A DNA stretch of 35,192 nt. Source: Micrococcus sp. EYE_212 (GTDB lineage Bacteria; Actinomycetota; Actinomycetes; Actinomycetales; Micrococcaceae). This document shows positions 1 to 6,202 of the stretch, in pieces. The position numbers and the translations under genes are program-made. Below the pieces are notes generated by a model. The model was not told the DNA's origin. It saw only the letters and a program-made list of their open reading frames with translations, and did not search any database. The first letter of the stretch is position 1. Every line of letters starts with the position of its first letter. The stretch covers positions 1 to 35,192 of the forward strand of contig NZ_JAHXOZ010000020.1 of NCBI RefSeq assembly GCF_023147585.1. The letters run 5' to 3'.

Positions 1-226
1 CAATCTCCAGCAGCTCCAGACCACCGGAGGGCGCCCCACAGACGGCCCCCAGAGCCCGGTAGCGGGGCTCATCCCCGCCGAACCACTGCACGAGGTCATC
101 CTCGGTCGTGGCGTGCGTCTGCCAGGCACGCAGGGCCGGGGCCTTGCTGCCGTCGTCGCGGACGGGGATCACGTTCACCCCGTGGGCGTGCAGCTCACGG
201 GCGGCGTCGATCAGTGCGGCGCTCAA
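1..226 (-). CDS. Primase-polymerase (Prim-Pol) domain replication protein, N-terminal part, runs off window
   Basis: Only the first 75 codons are inside the window. The frame is open to the edge. The start is inferred to be TTG at 226-224, which overlaps the stop of the preceding gene as TTGA, like the other junctions of this operon; a G-rich stretch lies 8-14 nt upstream. The visible protein has a helix, then GVNVIPVRDDGSKAP, a Trp about 15 residues on, a helix ending in QWF, and CGAPSGGLELLEI. This is the N-terminal pattern of the bifunctional DNA primase/polymerase family (PF09250), where the next residues would carry the catalytic Asp pair. Such proteins start replication of actinobacterial integrative elements, plasmids and phage satellites. 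The position after int and xis-like genes fits an element replication module. The catalytic residues and any helicase domain are not visible. Confidence 0.72.
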   Translation of the reverse strand, partial: MSAALIDAARELHAHGVNVIPVRDDGSKAPALRAWQTHATTEDDLVQWFGGDEPRYRALGAVCGAPSGGLELLEI

Positions 227-510
227 GAGGCGTACCCCCCGTCGAACTCGTGGACCGGGGTCAGCCGGCACAGGGTGATGGACGCGGCCTGTCCGCGCAT
301 GACGGCCCGATCCTGGGCGCGCTGGGCGGCGGGAAGGTTGAAGTAGACCGAACGGCGATAGCGGACTTCTCCGGCGCTCTGTCGGGCCACGAGGACCACG
401 AAAACGCCGTTCAAAAGATCGGCGGGTCGGGGTAGAATGGCGGTGGTGATCTTCTTCGAGGGGGCCGCTTCGTGGGCGACGGGGCGGCCCTTCGTCATGT
501 CCAGGTTCAC
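223..510 (-). CDS. Small hypothetical protein of the integrative element
   Basis: A 95-residue protein of unknown function. It starts with GTG at 510-508, overlapping the preceding stop as GTGA, and its own TGA overlaps the TTG of the Prim-Pol gene. The sequence has a polar N-terminus, a beta-like hydrophobic strand (GVFVVLVARQ, about residues 34-43), a segment rich in Arg and Tyr (VRYRRSVYFNLP) and a helix of the form AAQRAQDRAVMRGQ. It has no signal peptide or membrane helix. The tight coupling to the replication gene suggests a role in element maintenance or replication, but this is inference from context only. Confidence 0.6.
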   Translation of the reverse strand: MNLDMTKGRPVAHEAAPSKKITTAILPRPADLLNGVFVVLVARQSAGEVRYRRSVYFNLPAAQRAQDRAVMRGQAASITLCRLTPVHEFDGGYAS

Positions 511-842
511 GCGCGTGCACCTGCCTTCATGGCGGTGCGGCGCTCACGATCCACATTGCGTGCGGCGGTGTCTCCGGTCGGATCAATCCAGCCCAGCCGG
601 CGAACGTAGGTCACGGGATCGGCGCAGGCGATGAACTGGGCCAGGGCGGCACCGTCCATCGTCTGAATGCGGGACAAGTGGCGCTTGGCCCACGAGCGGC
701 TGACGCTGGGGAACGTGGCGCAGATGACGTCCACGGCCGCGCGCTTGTCGCGCTGTTTCAACTCGTGCTGGAAGGCGTAGAGGGTCACCCCCTGCCCGGC
801 CCCGCGCGTGACGCGGGTCTGAAGTTCGGTGGGGGCGCTCAA
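507..842 (-). CDS. Small hypothetical protein of the integrative element
   Basis: A 111-residue basic, mainly helical protein of unknown function. The start is TTG at 842-840, overlapping the stop of the excisionase-like gene as TTGA; the stop overlaps the GTG of the next gene. Residues from about 20 to 70 (AFQHELKQRDKRAAVDVICATF, continuing through SRSWAKRHLSRIQ) look like consecutive helices and could form a DNA- or protein-binding bundle. The C-terminal 25 residues are strongly basic. No known motif is recognised. The TTG start is chosen because the same 4-bp overlap pattern is seen at all three junctions of the operon. Confidence 0.58.
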   Translation of the reverse strand: MSAPTELQTRVTRGAGQGVTLYAFQHELKQRDKRAAVDVICATFPSVSRSWAKRHLSRIQTMDGAALAQFIACADPVTYVRRLGWIDPTGDTAARNVDRERRTAMKAGARA

Positions 843-1096
843 CGGGCATCAGCTCCCCGCAGCTCGGCCAGGGAGGTGACCGGCACGCGCAGGGCGTGTA
901 GGTCGGCAGGATCAATGCGGATGAGCCTGGGACCGTACCGGTAGGCGCGGAGGTCGCCGCGCGCGATCATGCGGCGGACGGTGTTGGGAGACGCCCCCAG
1001 CAGCGTGGCAGCATCAGAGATGGTGAGTTGGGCAGTGAGCGGAGAGAGGGGACTCGATCCGCGGCCCTGGGAGTGTGCAGAGGCTCGCAAAGTCAC
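839..1096 (-). CDS. Excisionase-like helix-turn-helix DNA-binding protein
   Basis: An 85-residue protein whose residues about 24-68 match the MerR/excisionase-type winged HTH seen in recombination directionality factors: LTISDAATLLGASPNTVRRM followed by RGDLRAYRYGPRLIRID. In this family the first helix-turn-helix docks DNA and the RxGPRxIRI strand forms the wing. It lies 164 bp from the integrase gene and leads the operon that ends in Prim-Pol, as expected for a factor that triggers excision together with replication. The start is uncertain: GTG at 1096-1094 is the longest, with an in-frame TTG two codons later, and the first about 20 residues are not needed for the domain. A transcriptional regulator of the element is the main alternative. 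Confidence 0.75.
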   Translation of the reverse strand: MTLRASAHSQGRGSSPLSPLTAQLTISDAATLLGASPNTVRRMIARGDLRAYRYGPRLIRIDPADLHALRVPVTSLAELRGADAR

Positions 1097-1260
1097 GACA
1101 TGCCTTCCATGATGGAAGTGGGGCCGTTAGGCCGCCGGTCCGGGTGGACCGTCGTGAACTCTTACAGGCGATGCCTTTCTCTGCTACGCGCGGCGCATAC
1201 TACGCCGTAGAGCTAAGGATACATGCGGCACCAGCGCCCTTCAAGTCCGCCATTACGTGC
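1097..1260. promoter_or_regulatory. Intergenic control region of the element, upstream of the xis-like operon
   Basis: Between the integrase stop and the xis-like start. It contains a perfect dyad with 7-bp arms around one base at 1104-1118 (CTTCCAT-G-ATGGAAG), 8 bp before the xis-like start, in position to act as an operator. A possible -10 on the minus strand is TAGTAT (1202-1197), without a clear -35. The stretch is visibly richer in A and T than the flanking core genes. Confidence 0.4.
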
Positions 1261-2490
1261 TCACTGGGGCGCGGTTCCCAGCTCAGCGGTCAGCGCAACC
1301 AGGCGCCGCCGCTCGGCGTGCTGGTAGACCTCCACGGATTTTCCGTCGCTGTGGCCGGCGTAGGCTTTGAGCTCGGCCGTGGTGGCGCCGGCCTGGCCCA
1401 GACGGGTGAGGGCGGTGTGCCGTAGGCCGTGCCAGGTGAAGTTGTCCACGGTCGGCAGCCCGTCCCGCTGGCGCTGGGCGTTGAGCTCCGCCAGCGCGGC
1501 GTTGAACCGCTTGCGGATCGTGTTCGGGTTGTTCAGCTGGTTCCCGCCGCCGACACGCGGGAACAGCAGCCCGTCAGGTCCGGGCGCCGCGTGCTCGTCC
1601 AGGTGGGCGGCGAGGTCGCCGGCGATCACGGCCGGCACGGGGATCTCCCGGCGGCCGGCCTCAGACTTGGGCGACTCCTCGCGCACCCCGGACCCGCGGG
1701 CCTGGACCTGGGACTCGACGCGAATCCACGTGGTGCCCTCGGCGTCCGTGGTGACGTGCCGGCGGCGCAGGGCCAGCACCTCCCCGATACGCAGGGCGCA
1801 CCACCCGGACAGCAGTACGGCCAGCCGGTCGGGGGCCGGCATGAGGTCGGCCAGGGCGGACAGCTCGGCGTCCGTCAGCGTCTCCCGGTTGCGCCGGGGC
1901 AGGTTGGGGCGACGCAGACGTCGGGCGGCCAGCGGGGGTACGGGCGAGGTCAGCAGCCACGGGGTGAACGTGCGGGGGAGCTCGGCGGCGTCGCCGGTGG
2001 CCCACTTGAACAGGGCGGCCACCACCCGGTGGACCTGGGCGGCACCGGCGGGACTCTTGGACTCTTCCAGGTGGTCCAGCCATGCGTTGAGGTCCAGGGC
2101 GGTCACGTGGCCCACGGGCCGCTCTCCGAATGTGGGTAGGAAGTGCGCTTCCAGGTGGCGCCGGTAGGTGTAGACGCTGCCGAGCTTGAGCCCTCGGGCC
2201 TCCTGCCAGGACAACCACGCCTCGGCGAGCTCGCGGACGGTCCGGGCGTCAGCCGCCGCCTGGGCGCGCCGGGCCTCCCGCTCGGCCTTGAGCTGGGCGC
2301 GACGCTCGGCCGGCGGAATGAACGTGTCACGGGCCCTCTCGGCGCGGGCGATGTCCAGGGCGGCGCGGGCGTCTCCCAGCGTGGCGAACGTGCCCAGCGA
2401 GTGCTGCACGCCGTCAACGCCCAGACGCGCCCGGTACATGCCTCCGGGGTTCCGGGTGATGCCCTGGGGCAGCTTTCGACGGTCCGCCAT
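1261..2490 (-). CDS. int: Site-specific tyrosine recombinase / integrase
   Basis: A 409-residue integrase that would integrate the element into, and with the HTH factor excise it from, the tRNA-Ser gene next to it. Residues about 1-55 form an AP2-like arm-binding region (GGMYRARLGVDG, then SLGTFATLGDARAALD). About 83-168 is the SAM-like core-binding domain. About 200-400 is the catalytic domain. The catalytic set is complete: R234 (in CALRIGE), K275, H354 and R357 (WHGLRHT), H380 (AGH) and Tyr389 (VEVYQHAE). ATG at 2490 is preceded by a G-rich Shine-Dalgarno (GAGGGGGG). Length and domain order are usual for actinobacterial phage and AICE integrases. The gene reads away from the tRNA, the common arrangement for tRNA-3'-end integration. 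Confidence 0.93.
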   Translation of the reverse strand: MADRRKLPQGITRNPGGMYRARLGVDGVQHSLGTFATLGDARAALDIARAERARDTFIPPAERRAQLKAEREARRAQAAADARTVRELAEAWLSWQEARGLKLGSVYTYRRHLEAHFLPTFGERPVGHVTALDLNAWLDHLEESKSPAGAAQVHRVVAALFKWATGDAAELPRTFTPWLLTSPVPPLAARRLRRPNLPRRNRETLTDAELSALADLMPAPDRLAVLLSGWCALRIGEVLALRRRHVTTDAEGTTWIRVESQVQARGSGVREESPKSEAGRREIPVPAVIAGDLAAHLDEHAAPGPDGLLFPRVGGGNQLNNPNTIRKRFNAALAELNAQRQRDGLPTVDNFTWHGLRHTALTRLGQAGATTAELKAYAGHSDGKSVEVYQHAERRRLVALTAELGTAPQ

Positions 2491-2604
2491 GCGCCCCCCT
2501 CTCAGGTCTAGTCTTCCAGTGGTCTACGTCTATGGTACGTTGTGACCACTCGTGAACGTGCATGGCACATGGGAAACCAGCCAGAATCCGCGTAGACAAG
2601 CGGA
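2491..2604. promoter_or_regulatory. Integrase upstream region / probable attachment-site arm
   Basis: Sequence between int and the tRNA-Ser terminator. It holds an inverted repeat AGTGGTC (2518-2524) and GACCACT (2544-2550) with a 19-bp spacer, plus repeated ACGT motifs. Such repeats near a tRNA attachment site may be integrase arm sites or an int operator. No clear -35/-10 pair can be assigned. Confidence 0.35.
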
Positions 2605-2637
2605 AAGGGCCGGAATCTCAACGATTCCGGCCCTTCC
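2605..2637 (-). terminator. Rho-independent terminator downstream of tRNA-Ser(GCU)
   Basis: A perfect 13-bp stem (2605-2617 with 2623-2635) and a 5-base loop lies 5 nt beyond the tRNA 3' end, followed on the minus strand by TTTCC. It would end tRNA transcription before int. Whether it belongs to the chromosome or was brought by the element depends on where the att core lies. Confidence 0.75.
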
Positions 2638-2640
2638 TGG

Positions 2641-2663
2641 CGGAGACGGGGGGATTTGAACCC
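2641..2663. other. Putative attachment core at the tRNA-Ser 3' end
   Basis: Tyrosine integrases of this type recombine within the T arm and acceptor stem of a tRNA gene. The int gene lies 150 bp from the tRNA 3' end, so the core is expected here. The matching direct repeat at the far end of the element is outside the window, so the exact core cannot be defined. Confidence 0.45.
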
Positions 2664-2729
2664 CCGGCTCAACTTTCGCCGAGCCCTTCATTAGCAGTGA
2701 AGTCCATTCGGCCGCTCTGGCACGTCTCC
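2641..2729 (-). tRNA. tRNA-Ser (anticodon GCU)
   Basis: An 89-nt class II tRNA. The acceptor stem GGAGACG pairs with CGTCTCC, with G as discriminator. The anticodon loop is CTGCTAA, giving GCU for AGC/AGU codons. The variable arm is long (GGCTCGGC...GTTGAGCC) and the T arm is GGGGG-TTCAAAT-CCCCC. CCA is not encoded. The gene is complete although an integrase gene lies downstream, so the element carries sequence that restores the 3' end. A -10-like TAAGCT lies on the minus strand at 2778-2773, giving a leader of about 35 nt. Confidence 0.95.
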
Positions 2730-2884
2730 ATCCGTTCCGTCGGCGCCGTGACGGCGTTCAGGGAACCCGGTCAGCTTAGCCTGCGCGGGGGAGAGAGGGC
2801 AAAGGCTCTGCGCCGGGGATCGTCGTGCACCGTCTGCACCGCCGCCGGGCGCCCGTTCCCCTGCCGGGACAGAGAGGGCTCAGG

Positions 2885-2926
2885 CGAAAGGGCCCCGGAT
2901 CACCGTGGTGATCCGGGGCCCTTTCG
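2885..2926. terminator. Strong bidirectional terminator hairpin
   Basis: A nearly uninterrupted dyad of about 19 bp (2885-2903 with 2908-2926) rich in G/C, ending in TTTC on the minus strand and CTTTC on the plus strand. It lies about 37 bp after the stop of the PRC-barrel gene and would end its transcript before the tRNA-Ser gene. Positions 2730-2884 hold only the likely tRNA promoter. Confidence 0.8.
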
Positions 2927-2962
2927 GCCTCACTCGACCTCAGCGGCCGGGCGTCGCGTGAC

Positions 2963-3832
2963 TCAGATGCGGTCGTTGCGATCGTTCAGGTCGGCGCGAT
3001 CGGTGGTGGTGTCACCGTCGATCTTGACGTCCTCGTGGCGCAGCTCCTCGGAGACGGTCTCGGTCTCCTGGATCTGGCGCTTGCCCAGGGACACCTTCTC
3101 GGCCTCCACGGTCTTCTCGACGACCGGGGTCTCCTCGTAGGTGGTCACGGAGACCTCGCCGTCAGCGTCGGCGCGACGGGCCTCGGCGGAGTTGGGATCC
3201 ACGGACTCGCGCTCCACGACGACCTCTTCGCGGGTGACGGGCACCTCCACGGTCTCGGTGGTGGTGTAGGACTGCTTGCGCAGACGCACACGGCCGGAGG
3301 CCTTGCGCTCGGTGCCGACGTTCAGGTGCTCGTCACGGACGACGACGCCGTCAGCGTCGTTCACCTCGCGGCGGTCGGTGTCGACGACGTCACGGTCGGT
3401 GTCGACGACGTCGCGGTCGGTGTCGACGACGTCGCGGTCGGTGTCGACGACGTCGCGGTCGCCGACGACGCCGGCGGTGGTGTCCACGTCGCGGCGGTCC
3501 TCCACGTGGCCCTCAGTGGCGGTGTACTCCATGGAGTAGTACTCGTAGATGCGCTGCTCCTCCTGCGGGGTCAGCGAGCCGTCGGCGTCCACGTTCGGGG
3601 CATCCTTCACGAAGGCCTTCTCGTAGGGGACGGTGATGCCGTCGGCGGTGGTCTGCGCCTGCTGCAGCGGGATGAAGGTCTCGTTGGCGCCGAAGAGGCC
3701 GGTCTTCACGGTCACGAAGGTCGGCTCGTTGGTGACGTCGTCCAGGTAGACCTGGCCGACGGAACCGATCTTGTCGCCATCGGTGGCGTACACGGAAGCG
3801 TTCTGAAGCTGATCAAGCATGTTGCGGTCCAT
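2963..3832 (-). CDS. PRC-barrel and DUF2382 domain stress-type protein
   Basis: A 289-residue acidic, soluble protein. Residues about 1-75 are a PRC-barrel-like beta domain (ASVYATDGDKIGSVGQVYLDD, then FVTVKTGLFG and FIPLQQA). After an acidic linker, residues about 120-150 carry four tandem DVVDTDR heptads encoded by 21-bp repeats. The C-terminal half is a DUF2382 domain (LRKQSYTTTETVEVPVTREE and similar beta strands), known from YsnF-like general stress proteins. The start ATG at 3832 has an excellent Shine-Dalgarno (AGAAGGAGA) 4-12 nt upstream. The role is not established; these proteins accumulate under stress or desiccation in other bacteria. The gene is single and divergent from the FAD-binding gene. 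Confidence 0.85.
   Translation of the reverse strand: MDRNMLDQLQNASVYATDGDKIGSVGQVYLDDVTNEPTFVTVKTGLFGANETFIPLQQAQTTADGITVPYEKAFVKDAPNVDADGSLTPQEEQRIYEYYSMEYTATEGHVEDRRDVDTTAGVVGDRDVVDTDRDVVDTDRDVVDTDRDVVDTDRREVNDADGVVVRDEHLNVGTERKASGRVRLRKQSYTTTETVEVPVTREEVVVERESVDPNSAEARRADADGEVSVTTYEETPVVEKTVEAEKVSLGKRQIQETETVSEELRHEDVKIDGDTTTDRADLNDRNDRI
3373..3456. repeat. Four tandem 21-bp repeats inside the PRC/DUF2382 gene
   Basis: Four head-to-tail copies of a 21-bp unit (3373, 3394, 3415, 3436), identical except for one base in the first copy, then a 6-bp partial copy. Each unit encodes one DVVDTDR heptad on the minus strand. As 21 is a multiple of three, changes in copy number would lengthen or shorten the linker without breaking the frame. 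Confidence 0.97.
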
Positions 3833-4123
3833 GGTATTTCTCCTTCTGGGTTGGGCTTTTTCTTTCCCGTACGACAAGAACAATTCCTCACGAGCGTCCT
3901 CCGCGTCAACCGTCGATCCACGACTTGCGGTTATTCCCAGGGTTCTCACAGCCGGGAGGGAAGCACCCCCCTCATTCCGCGATCTGTCAAGGATTCGCCG
4001 CGAGATCGCCTCTCGGCTCGACCTCGAGGATCGGCGGATCCCACGCCTTGACGGAAGGCGATAGGGTGTGGTTTTACGCGGGCGAGGCTTCGGACGAGTC
4101 CGGAAGGAATCCCAGGAGGCAGT
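3833..4123. promoter_or_regulatory. Divergent promoter region between PRC/DUF2382 and FAD-binding genes
   Basis: A 291-bp gap with no convincing gene. Rightwards, TTGACG (4048-4053) and TAGGGT (4062-4067) are possible promoter parts, though not ideally spaced with each other; AGGAGG (4114-4119) is the ribosome site for the GTG at 4124. Leftwards, TTGACG (minus strand, 3909-3904) is a possible -35 followed by a weak AT-rich -10. The leftward leader near 3840-3880 is unusually A/T rich for this genome. Confidence 0.4.
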
Positions 4124-6091
4124 GTGCAAGATTCTAGAGAGGGCGTCCGTCGCCTCTCGATCGTGGGCGCCGGGCCGCGCGGCGTCATGCTCCTCGAGCG
4201 GCTGCTGGCGCACCTCGAGCAGGGGAGCCTCCACCGCTCTCCCGCGCTGAGCATCCATGTGGTGGACCCGTACCGGCCGGGACCCGGACGGGTATGGCGG
4301 ACGGACCAGTCCGAGCTCTACTTCATGAACACGCCGGCCTTCTACCCCACGGCGAGCGCGGCCGACAACCCCGGGCTGCGGCCCTCGACGGCCGCCCTCT
4401 CCTTCGACCAGTGGCGCCGGGTGAATCCGCAGGAGAGTCGTGGCGTCCAGCGGCACCAATACCCTGCCCGCGCCGCGTACGGGCGCTATCTGCGCCACCT
4501 CTACGACACGGTGGTGGAGATGCTGCGGGCCCGCCCCGAGGTGGTGGAGGTCCGGGAGCACCGCGCCGAGGCGACCGCCCTGCACCCGCGGCCCGACGGC
4601 GGGGCGCAGCTCACCCTGCGCCATGCCGGCGGCGAGGAGAGCCGGCTCGAGGCGGACGCCGTCGTGCTGTGCCTGGGCCACCAGCCGGCCGAGCTGAGCG
4701 CGGGACAGCGCCGCATGGCGGAGGCTGCCGAGGCATCGCCGCACCTGCACTACCAGGGCCCGCAGATCCCCTCGGACGTGCACTGGTCCGCGGTGGAGCC
4801 CGGTGCGTCCGTGCTGGTGCGCGGCATGGGCCTGAACGCCTTCGACCTGATGGCCCAGCTGACCCTCGGCCGGGGCGGCGCGTTCCACCGGACCGGAGAC
4901 GGGGCCGGCCGGGCGCTGCGCTACGAGCCCTCGGGCCGCGAGCCCTCCCTGCGCCTGATGTCGCGGCGCGGCGTGCCGTACCTGCCGAAGGCGGAGGTGG
5001 ACGCGTTCGTTCCGCGCGGAGTGGCGCTCTCCTACCTCTCCGACGCCGTCGTCGACGGCCTGCTGGCCGAGCACGGGGAGCTGGACCTCGCCGAGCACGT
5101 CTGGCCGCTGCTTCACCGGGACGTGGTGCGCCACTACTACGCGACGATGGCGCGCACGCAGCCGGAGATCCTCGGCGGGCCCGTGGCGGCCCGCCGCTTC
5201 CTCGGGGAGCTCGTGGGCCTGCTGGAGGAGGCCGGGCGGGGCGCCCCCGTCACGTCGATGCATGCGGCGGACCTGCTCCGCCAGTACGCACCCGACCGCG
5301 GCTTCCTCGACATCCTGGCGTACGCCGAGCCCTTCCGGGACCAGGTGTTCGACAGCGACGAGGAGTACCAGGCGGCCGTGTCCCACTACGTGGGGCAGGC
5401 CTGCGGGGAGGCGGCGCGCGGCGAGGGCTCCCCGTTCATGATGGCGGTCGGCGCCCTGCACGCCGGGCGACTGCGCATCAAGCAGTGGGTGGCGCAGGGG
5501 CGGATCACCGAGGCGTCGAGGATCAAGGACGTGCAGGGCTGGTTCGAGCCCCTCGTGGAGGGGCTGGCCTCGGGCCCGCCCCTGTGGCGCGTGGAGCAGA
5601 TGCTGGCCGTGCACCGGGCGGGCCTGCTGACCTGGTCGGGGCCGTGGCCCACGGTCGAGGCCGACGGCGAGGACGCCTTCCGCGTGCACAGCCCTCAGGT
5701 GGGCGCCGCGGACTCCCGCGTGCCGGCGGCGGCCTCGGGGACGTGGCTCGTGGAGGCCATGATGCCGCCCAACCGCGTGCGCTCCGCCTCGACGCCCCTC
5801 GTGCGCCAGATGCTGGCCGACGGCGTGGCGGCCACCGGCGTCTGGGAGGACGAGGAGGGCGCCCGGCTCCCCTCGACAGGGTTCGACGTGACCGGACGGC
5901 CCCACCGGCTCCGCGCCGCTGACGGCCGCGTGCACGAGCGCATCCTCGTGCTCGGTCTGCAGCTCTCCGGGGTGCAGTGGGGCACCGCGATCGCCGCAGA
6001 GGCGGGTGCGGACCCGGACGGCCGCGCCCTCTTCCTCGGGGACGCGGATGCGGCGGCCCGCGTCTTGCTCGGAGGCCGACCCGCGGGGTGA
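4124..6091 (+). CDS. FAD/NAD(P)-binding domain protein (PF13454-like)
   Basis: A 655-residue predicted flavoprotein. Residues 11-20 (LSIVGAGPRG) form the N-terminal Rossmann dinucleotide fold, followed by an acidic strand end at HVVDPY. About 65-85 (FMNTPAFYPT) is the conserved second segment of the FAD-NAD(P)-binding family PF13454. A second Rossmann-like strand is seen near residue 228 (VLVRGMGLNAFDL). The remainder has no recognised motif, no signal peptide and no membrane helix. Members of this family are large cytoplasmic proteins of unknown substrate, distantly related to lysine/ornithine N-monooxygenases. The start is GTG at 4124 with AGGAGG 4 nt before it. The gene is monocistronic and ends at a strong terminator. 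Confidence 0.8.
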   Translation: MQDSREGVRRLSIVGAGPRGVMLLERLLAHLEQGSLHRSPALSIHVVDPYRPGPGRVWRTDQSELYFMNTPAFYPTASAADNPGLRPSTAALSFDQWRRVNPQESRGVQRHQYPARAAYGRYLRHLYDTVVEMLRARPEVVEVREHRAEATALHPRPDGGAQLTLRHAGGEESRLEADAVVLCLGHQPAELSAGQRRMAEAAEASPHLHYQGPQIPSDVHWSAVEPGASVLVRGMGLNAFDLMAQLTLGRGGAFHRTGDGAGRALRYEPSGREPSLRLMSRRGVPYLPKAEVDAFVPRGVALSYLSDAVVDGLLAEHGELDLAEHVWPLLHRDVVRHYYATMARTQPEILGGPVAARRFLGELVGLLEEAGRGAPVTSMHAADLLRQYAPDRGFLDILAYAEPFRDQVFDSDEEYQAAVSHYVGQACGEAARGEGSPFMMAVGALHAGRLRIKQWVAQGRITEASRIKDVQGWFEPLVEGLASGPPLWRVEQMLAVHRAGLLTWSGPWPTVEADGEDAFRVHSPQVGAADSRVPAAASGTWLVEAMMPPNRVRSASTPLVRQMLADGVAATGVWEDEEGARLPSTGFDVTGRPHRLRAADGRVHERILVLGLQLSGVQWGTAIAAEAGADPDGRALFLGDADAAARVLLGGRPAG

Positions 6092-6137
6092 GCACGGGGG
6101 ACCGGTCCCCGCGCTGACGCGGTGGGGCGGGCCGACG

Positions 6138-6186
6138 ACGACGGCGGGGCCGCCCGGGATCATCTCCCGGGCGGCCCCGCCGTCGT
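6138..6186. terminator. Bidirectional terminator between convergent genes
   Basis: A perfect 22-bp stem (6138-6159 with 6165-6186) with a TCATC loop, placed between the stop of the FAD-binding gene (6091) and the stop of the nuclease gene (6203). It serves both convergent transcripts. There is no long U tract, as is usual in high-GC actinobacteria. Confidence 0.85.
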
Positions 6187-6202
6187 GCGAGGGGTCAGCC
6201 GA

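Noticed and set aside
2562-3140. Plus-strand ORF across tRNA-Ser and the following gap
   Set aside because: It crosses a tRNA gene and two terminators and reads antisense to the PRC/DUF2382 gene end.
3373-3456. CRISPR array
   Set aside because: The 21-bp repeats are contiguous without spacers and lie in frame within a coding region.
3835-6163. Long minus-strand reading frame extending the PRC/DUF2382 gene upstream through the FAD-binding gene
   Set aside because: The ATG at 3832 has a strong ribosome site, and the protein domain begins there. The upstream part is the antisense of the FAD-binding gene.
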